64,000 nt of DNA from Macrobrachium rosenbergii (Eukaryota > Arthropoda > Malacostraca > Decapoda > Palaemonidae): contig NC_089762.1 of the NCBI RefSeq assembly GCF_040412425.1, forward strand, positions 22,356,147 through 22,420,146, given 5' to 3'. How positions within the stretch are numbered: position 1 is the stretch's first letter; each line of letters begins with the position of its first letter. This document shows positions 58,136-64,000 of this stretch, piece by piece. The position numbers were made by a program, and so were the translations under genes. Below the pieces are notes generated by a model. The model was not told the origin of the DNA and did no database searches. It saw nothing but the letters and a program-made list of their open reading frames with translations.

Positions 58136-59210
58136 CTAGTCTTGAGCTGGACCAGGAGGAACAATACTTCCTGCAGCTACTGTGGAATATTTAAGAGCCT
58201 CTAGGGACTTAAGATAGTGGCGTTTAAATACTGTTGGTGATTTCCAGCCCATTATACTTTTAAGGTCCTCAAAATTCATGTTGTGAAAATAATTAGTTGA
58301 GGTGGCCACCGCCCGAATATCATGTACCAGAGGTACTGAATCCGGGTTTGCCTGTTTAATAAAACAAAGAATTTGTTGCCTGATGGCCTTTAAGGAAATG
58401 GTACCTCCATTTTCCCTAACAAAAAGAGGGCCTGAAATTCTCTTAGAAGTTCTATTTAAATAAGCTTTTAAAGTGTTGACTGGACATAAAGACAGATCCT
58501 GTGGAAGGGAAATAATCTTCCAAGGAGACCATCTATTTTGTGGATCCTCATTCTTTGCTAGAAAACTGAGATCCGTAGACAACAGAACTTCACCTGACGG
58601 GAGGAAATCAACATGATTCGGCTCTCTAGAAAGAGCAGACAGTTCAGAAATTCTAGCTCCTGAGGCTAGACTTACTAGAAATAACGTTTTCCTTAACAGA
58701 CTCAGGTATGAACATAATTCGTTATCAGTCTGATGCCTTTAAGTACATCATTTAAGAACCAGGAAACCGTGTATGGATGGGTTGCTGGTGTAAGACGAGC
58801 GCATGCTTTAGGAATTGACGAAAAATATGAGTCTGTAAGGTTAATATCAAAGCCATGTAAAAATATTTTTCTTAAAGCAGATTTTGTTGTAGTAATAGTA
58901 CTAGTGGCCAATCCTTTCTCAAATAATGATCTGAAGAAAGAGATTGCTAGATTTGTGGTCATTTCCTGAGCTTCAGATTCCCTCAGAAATAATGCTAACT
59001 TTTTAACTGCTGAGTCATACTGTCTGAGAGTATATTCCTCTTTATCTGATTCTATGAACAGTGTATTAAGAGGGTCAATGTTAGCGTCTTTCTGAGCTGC
59101 AAACTTCATGAAGTCCATAAAGCTAGGGCATTCAGAATTCTTGAGGAAGCTGACACAGTCCGAGTTTGCACTACTTGTGTCAATCTTGGATTGGGGATCT
59201 GTTTGTGCCG
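58136..59210 (-). pseudogene. DIRS tyrosine recombinase (one frameshift)
   Basis: Integrates the circular cDNA by site-specific recombination. The N-terminal SAM-like part lies in the open segment down to 58,702 (YTLRQYDSAVKKLALFLRES, then FFRSLFEKGLATSTITTTKS). A frameshift at about 58,705 leads into the catalytic part: LASGARISELSALSREP with the first Arg, HDIRAVATS (His-x-x-Arg) and GWKSPTVFKRHYL with Trp in the His/Trp position and the nucleophilic Tyr. All expected catalytic residues R, HxxR, W and Y are present, so only the frameshift breaks it. The stop follows PPGPAQD at 58,136. Confidence 0.92.
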
Positions 59211-60992
59211 GAGCCTCAAATCTAGCAGTAGAGGAAACCAATTGCTCTTCGGCCAGTTGGGTGCCACAAGTGCTACTTGACCTTTGAATGATCTGAGTTT
59301 GTGTAAAACTTTCATCAATAGGTTTATTGGTGGAAACAGATAGATCCTTTGCCATCTGTTCCAGTCGATTGACACCGCATCTGTGGAATGAGCTAGAGGG
59401 TCTAGATTGGGAGCAACGTAACACGGAAGCTTGTGGTTGCTCTCTGTGGCAAACAGGTCTACCTGGAGACCCGGTACCTGAAGACAAATCCACTCGAACG
59501 ACGTCCTGTCCAAGGACCATTCCAACTCCAACGGAGTTGTCCTGGATAGTGAATCTGCAATGACATTCCGAACACCTGCCAGGTGGGTTGCTGACAGGTG
59601 CCAAAGATGTTTCCTTGCCAGAGAGAAAATTGCAATCATTACCTGATTAATATGGCTCGACTTGGAGCCCCCTCTGTTTAGGCAACGCACAACTACTGCA
59701 CTGTCCAGCACCAGTCTGATGTGAATCTGTCTGGCTGGACGTAGTTTCTTTAATGTTAGAAATACTGCCATTGCCTCTAGAATGTTGATATGGAACTGGC
59801 GGAATACTGTCGACCATGTTCCCTAAACTTTCTTGTGTTGGGAGTATCCTCCCCATCCACTTAGGGAAGCATCCGTATGGATCACTAGCGATGGAGGGGG
59901 AAATTGAAGAGGCACTGACCTTGCCAAACTCTTGACTGCCGACCATGGTCGAAGCCTCTTCCTCAATATCGGCGGAATCAGAGACAACTTGTCTCTGTTT
60001 CTGCTGTTGGCTCGTTTCCGCCATACCCTGTTTATATCTTTCAGTCTGGCTTTTAGCAACAAATCTGTTACTGAAGCAAACTGAAGAGAGCCTAGAACTC
60101 TTTCCTGGGTACGGCGAGAGGCTCTTTTGTTCTTGAGGAACTGCCTGGTAGCTTTGGCTATTTCCCTCCTTTTGGCTGGTGGAAGTGACAGTTTGTGTGT
60201 TTAGGTCCCATTGGTTTCCCAACCACTGAAATTGAGCCGGCGGAACTAGACGGGATTTCTTCCTGTTTATTTGGAATCCCAAGTATTCCAAGAAGTTGAT
60301 TACTGTGAAAGTTGCTTTTCGACATTCCTTGACGTTGGATGCCCAAATTATCCAATCGTCCAGATATGCGGCCAGCATAATCCCTTGGGCCCGTAGCTCT
60401 TGGACTACTGTCTCTGCCAGTTTGGTAAAAATTCTGGGCGCTATGTTGAGCCCGAATGGCATGACTCTGAACGAGTATGCTTGTTTTCCTAGTCTGAACC
60501 CTAGGTAAGGAGAGAAGTTTCTCACAACCGGGACGTGATAATATCGTCTGAAAAGATCTATAGAGGTGGTGACGGCCCCACGGGAAGTAGGGTCTGTACC
60601 TGCGAGATTGTAAGCATGCACGAAACTTGTCGCATTGAATGTATAAGTTGAGACAGAGACAAGTCCAGAATTACTCTTTGCTTGTCTGAGTCTTTCTTCG
60701 GGACATTGAACAGACGGCCTTGAAATTTCAAGTGCCTGACTTTCTTTATTGCCTTCTTTTGCAGAAGTTCTTTTGCAAAGTCCAGTAAGTCTTTGGATGG
60801 AGGCTGATGGAATCTGACTGGCGGAGGAGGCCCCTCGCTCCAGCTCCATCCCAGACCTTTTGAGATTATGCTGTGGGCCCATGGACTGAAGGTCCAACGG
60901 TCCTGGAAGAGATATAATCTCCCACCTACCTGAGGAGTCTCAGCGATTGGGAGAGGTCTTACTTCCTCTGCCTCCTCGGGCTCCTCTTCCAC
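59106..60992 (-). pseudogene. DIRS pol: reverse transcriptase, RNase H, methylase-like
   Basis: RT starts in an ORF overlapping the end of gag by about 50 bp in another frame (MEEEPEEAEEVRPLPIAETP). It carries SIISKGLGWSW, then after a frame change TTSIDLFRRYYHVPVV (motif A), MPFGLNIAPRIFTKL (motif B) and YLDDWIIWAS (motif C). RNase H follows with VIHTDASLSGWGGYS, a break, FHINILEAMAVFLTL, and LVLDSAVVVRCLNRGGSKS through GVRNVIADSLSR. Next comes the DIRS methylase-like domain with VDLFATESNHKLPCYV, IDWNRW and IYLFPPINLL (a DPPY-like position). At least three frame breaks. A Lys/Arg linker includes LQFASVTDLLLKARLKDINR. Confidence 0.92.
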
Positions 60993-62361
60993 GTGAGAGA
61001 GGTCTGGATGCTGCTCTACCTCTGTAGGCGGCTCTGGCCCTGCTTCCCCTCACATGTCTATTGTAGCCTCGAAACGCCCCTTGGCTTTCAAACGAGGCGT
61101 TGAAAGCTGGGGACGTGACAAAGGCTGGCGGAGCAGAAGCTTGCTGAGCCGGCTGCATCAGTACGAACTGCTGCTGAGGCTGTGTCTTGGATGTAGAAGG
61201 CTGGCCGATCTGTGAGACCGGTACCGCCTGAAGCACAGTTTGAGCCTGAGGTTTCCTATAGCTCTGGAATCTCCTGAACCTTTTCCTTTCTTTAGGTTGA
61301 GGTCCGGGGGTCTCAGAGGACTTCCTTTTGAAAGGAAGGCCCCGGCAAGAGCGAAGATTCTGGTTCGCTCTGGTTGCCTCTGCCATGACATTATTGACCT
61401 CATCCTCTGGGAAGAGGTTAGGTCCCCAGATAGAACTCTTCAGGAGTCTATTGGGCTCATGCCTGATGGTGGCGTCTGCAAAGATGTGTTTCCGGCAGTT
61501 CTGTCTCGCAACCACAAAGTCATAAAGGTCCGATTGGAAGGACGCCAATAACGACTTCGTGAGGACCTGAAACAGAGGTTCGTCATTATAAACTAATGCC
61601 GTTACCTCTGAGATGGTGATGGAATGCAGGGAGCGACTCAACCTGCATCTAGCCTCATACTCTGCCTTCAGCAGAGCCTCCGGAATCCTGGGAAGTTGCT
61701 CGCTGAACAGGGTGGAGGCACACTCAGGATCGAGTTTCCCCACCGTGAACGTTGCCGGAGCTCCCAACCAACATTCCGAATCTCCAGGGAAGAGGAGGGA
61801 AGTAGGATCTGTCTCCCGGATTGAGGTATAGGCTTGCCATCTATCCCAGCCTGGAGGGTCAGCTCTGCAATCTTAGTAGTGCAGGGGGTAGGGATGGAAT
61901 CACCTACGGAGAACATCGTGAAACTTCCCTTAAAGGGAGTAAGTTTCGTGTTCTCGCACTCCCAGTCGGTGAGAGCGCGCATCAGGGCGGATTGAGCTTG
62001 GTCCCTGGGAAAGATGACTGTTTCCTTAGGGACCTTATCAGACCTAATCCAGGCTTCCTCAGTTAACCTGGCAAAGCCTGGATAGGGAGGCACTAGGTCG
62101 GCTGGAAAGAACTCTAGTTCTTCCAGACGACAAGTACCCAAACCCTCAATAGTCAGTGTGCCATTATGCAGGGGAGCATGCAGGGCCAGCCGCCACGGGT
62201 TCCCCTTATCAAAGGGGGGCAGTTTGGAGGCATCCAGGACAACATGTGATTGCTGTGCTGCTCCGGATTGGATGAATCCAGAGAGCAAGCTTTCCTGGGC
62301 CTGCACCTTTTGTGCCTAGCACGGCCATGATACCAGGTTCCTCATCTCCTACCAGCGACAT
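60940..62361 (-). pseudogene. DIRS gag-like ORF (two frameshifts)
   Basis: Probable start ATG at 62,361 (MSLVGDEEPGIMAVLGTKG). A frameshift near 62,305 leads into QAQESLLSGFIQSGAAQQSH and a second near 61,775 into WLGAPATFTVGKLDPECAST. About 470 residues in all. The C-terminal third is Arg/Gln/Pro-rich and ends in an RG-rich tail (RAAYRGRAASRPLSRGRGAR), a plausible nucleic-acid-binding region. No CCHC knuckle is visible, as is usual for DIRS Gag-like proteins. The assignment rests on position upstream of RT and composition. The upstream ATG is chosen because it precedes the conserved frame directly with only one base offset. Confidence 0.8.
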
Positions 62362-62679
62362 GGTAATTTCTCCAATTAAGCTCCAAACTGAATGGAGTAT
62401 GGATAAAAACTAGCAGAATTCGTTCTGCTAATAGAAAGTTGAGACTGAAGGTCGAAAACGGGAAAGAGGCAAACACAGCCCACGCTCGGCTGCGTATCAG
62501 AACTATTTACACTGGTAAACATTATTTACGTACAGTTCATAAGTACAATGCCTCTTGCGTTAAAAAACCAATCAGAAATAGTACTCAGCTTAGATGGTGG
62601 AAAATTCCCGATGGAGGACATGATTTGAGCTGAAAAAGAGAACACAATCACCAAAGAAAATTTTTACGGTGTACACGTG

Positions 62680-62978
62680 TTAGTGCTAAGATTGGAATGA
62701 AGATGGCGGAAGCAGTGGTACCTAAACGGGTGAGCGGGAGGCAATCGTTGACCTGCCTCAGCTCCCCAAGTTTGGGACTTTGAGAATAGAGATCTATAGG
62801 ATGAAGACCTGTGATAGTGGTTACCACTCACCCCTAGTGCATACCGACACCATTGTGGTGATCGATCCAGGGGTAGTAACCCTGGCATTATGGATAGCTT
62901 TTTTCTCTGGTATATTTAGCAATAGTTATACCAAGAAATGTGTGCTATTGGAACCATTTCACTGGGTGATACAGGTCG
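62680..62978. repeat. DIRS right inverted terminal repeat (5' end of element)
   Basis: Reverse complement of 57,344-57,640. The outer end extends as GGTCGAGCCCAGAAA to about 62,988, a different extension from that of the left repeat. The 62,362-62,679 gap to gag is non-coding leader. Confidence 0.93.
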
Positions 62979-63007
62979 AGCCCAGAAATTACATACAAAA
63001 GACAATA

Positions 63008-63478
63008 AAACAGGTCTTGACATAGGAAAAACATATTTTTGGTAGTCACCATTGAGTCCTCAAGGAGTATGCTTCTATGGGTCTGTCAGAGCTCCATGGT
63101 GACCAAACTAATATCAATGCTCTTTTGGTCAGTCTCTTGGCCAGGTATTGTCATAATAATAAATACTATAACATGTGATGGAGTAAGTAATGGACTCAAA
63201 GATAAGAGGGCTCTTTCCCTTATCTTACAGTGAAGCTGTACCCAGGTTATTTCCTTCGTCAAACCTGCTAGAAGAGGAAGTGATTATAGCGCATGCGCAG
63301 TCCGACATATTGTCAACAAACAGACTGGCAAGAGACCAAGGAAGCCATTGCTTTCTGTTGGTTAATGCAGGATGATACCTCGCCCAAATCCCATGCCTTT
63401 TCGTCAGGGAAGTGGGTGGGTTTTGAGGACTCAACAGCGACTGCCAAAAATAAGTTTTTCTTACATCAAAACCTGTTT
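63008..63478. mobile_element. Short element with DIRS-like inverted termini
   Basis: About 55-bp inverted termini: AACAGGTCTTGACATAGGAA and AACAGGTTTTGATGTAAGAA (right end in reverse complement), both continuing through TATTTTTGG, AGTC and TTGAGTCCTC. Roughly four of five positions agree. The ends resemble the DIRS left terminus (TTTTGACAAAGGAAAAATC, then TATTTCTGG). A 110-codon minus ORF across it has no recognisable domain. It lies 20 bp beyond the DIRS element. Confidence 0.65.
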
Positions 63479-63848
63479 TTTTTATAGCGTAGTCACTTGT
63501 TTCATCCTCGAGTTTTAAAAGGAAACTGACAGGTGATGAAATGGCTTTAGCTCTCAAATTTTAATCCTTACAACCCAAAGAAAAACATTTCTGGTCCCAA
63601 GTCAAGGCATGTTCCAAGCCCCATTCTTTATTCCAAATACCCCTTAGGTTTTGGTAGCAAAGAACAAGAAACTAAACACAAACTGATGTTTTAGGATATA
63701 GTTCTGCAGTGACTTACCTAAGCATGCTGGGTTTGTTTGCAGTATTGTCGCACCTTCCCCCAGCGATAGTTAGCATACCCACCTGTCAGGAAGAACCCTG
63801 GTTTTCTGCTGTAGCACCTATGGGGTTAGGACTAACCATACCACCTAC

Positions 63849-63953
63849 TGATACACAGTGTAGTCGAATCTGTTCAAGCTCGTGGTAACGTTTTAAGAAT
63901 ACTGGTCTCTCACAGCCACCTTGTACATTTGGAGACATCTTCAAAAGAAACAT
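63849..63953 (-). CDS. Candidate first coding exon of the GalT/HIT-like gene
   Basis: A minus-strand open segment starts with ATG at 63,953 (or an in-frame ATG at 63,938 with A at -3) and reads MSPNVQGGCERPVFLKRYHE, then LEQIRLHCVS, up to a GTAGGT donor at 63,848. It ends in phase 0, which is what exon A (phase 0 start) requires. TTCTTCAG immediately upstream could also be an acceptor. There is no domain evidence and the intervening intron would be 6.8 kb, including the whole DIRS element. Confidence 0.35.
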
Positions 63954-64000
63954 TTCTGAAGAAGGCCAACGATGTACTTACTTTCCTAATATCATGTGAC

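Larger units (their letters stand above)
57306..62988 (-). mobile_element. DIRS1-like tyrosine-recombinase retroelement, near complete
   Basis: Minus-strand order: gag-like (62,361-60,940), RT (60,992-60,060), RNase H (about 59,990-59,590), methylase-like domain (59,500-59,300) and tyrosine recombinase (59,210-58,136). Inverted terminal repeats are 62,978-62,680 and 57,344-57,640, with unequal outer extensions. An internal complementary region at 57,685-57,775 joins the complement of both termini. This architecture, with no LTRs and a recombinase instead of an integrase, defines DIRS elements, which are known to be common in decapods. Several frameshifts make this copy defective, but long open segments show it is young. 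It lies upstream of exon A of the host gene in the same orientation. Confidence 0.95.

Noticed and set aside
59327..59563. Plus-strand ORFs across the DIRS element (also at 60,296, 61,240 and 61,613)
   Set aside because: Shadows of the minus-strand gag and pol reading frames.

Overview
The window is eukaryotic and almost certainly from a decapod crustacean. Three things point there: dense dinucleotide microsatellites, repeat families that I recognise from memory as typical of shrimp, crayfish and crabs (a tRNA-derived SINE, Jockey-like LINEs, DIRS1-like retroelements, pogo/Tigger and piggyBac-type elements), and a single intron-rich host gene spread over tens of kilobases. No operons, bacterial signals, rRNA or intact tRNA genes were seen. 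Most long ORFs are microsatellite translations or pieces of dead transposons.

Layout. 1-6.4 kb holds microsatellites and a SINE but no gene that I can support. At 6.4-13.7 kb lies a minus-strand LINE (CCCH zinc-finger ORF1, endonuclease, reverse transcriptase, all with frame breaks). Its 3' UTR has expanded into an array of about 27 units, each pairing an AATAAA-containing segment with a GA/CT microsatellite; a 5'-truncated second copy sits just behind it. 13.7-18.8 kb is unannotated apart from SSRs and small pogo-type or foldback elements. 18.9-30.7 kb is a complex of decayed DIRS-like elements that appears nested (an inner element at 22.8-26.9 kb inside an outer one), with internal tandem arrays. 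30.7-34.9 kb has pogo/Tigger remnants, including a deleted Tigger-like transposase.

35.2-57.1 kb (possibly to 63.95 kb) is the one host gene, on the minus strand. Five exons with consensus splice sites and fully compatible phases encode part of a GalT/HIT-superfamily-like protein (CxxC near the N-terminal side, then a GASQIHPHFH active-site-like motif). Its introns carry a pogo-type MITE with a 112-bp hairpin, two piggyBac-like MITEs (one with an internal 380-bp satellite that itself received another MITE), a Jockey-like LINE split by the second piggyBac-like MITE, an RTE-type LINE with a 16-bp target-site duplication and a 34-bp 5' snap-back, and other repeats. 

57.3-63.0 kb is a nearly complete but frameshifted DIRS1-like retroelement (gag, RT, RNase H, methylase-like domain, tyrosine recombinase) with inverted terminal repeats and a textbook internal complementary region. 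A short element with related termini lies 20 bp beyond it, and a candidate first coding exon of the host gene lies at the far right end.

The host gene is the only locus likely to make a normal protein. Everything else is a record of mobile-element insertion, nesting, slippage and decay. Assignments come from reading motifs and comparing segments within the window; no database search was possible.
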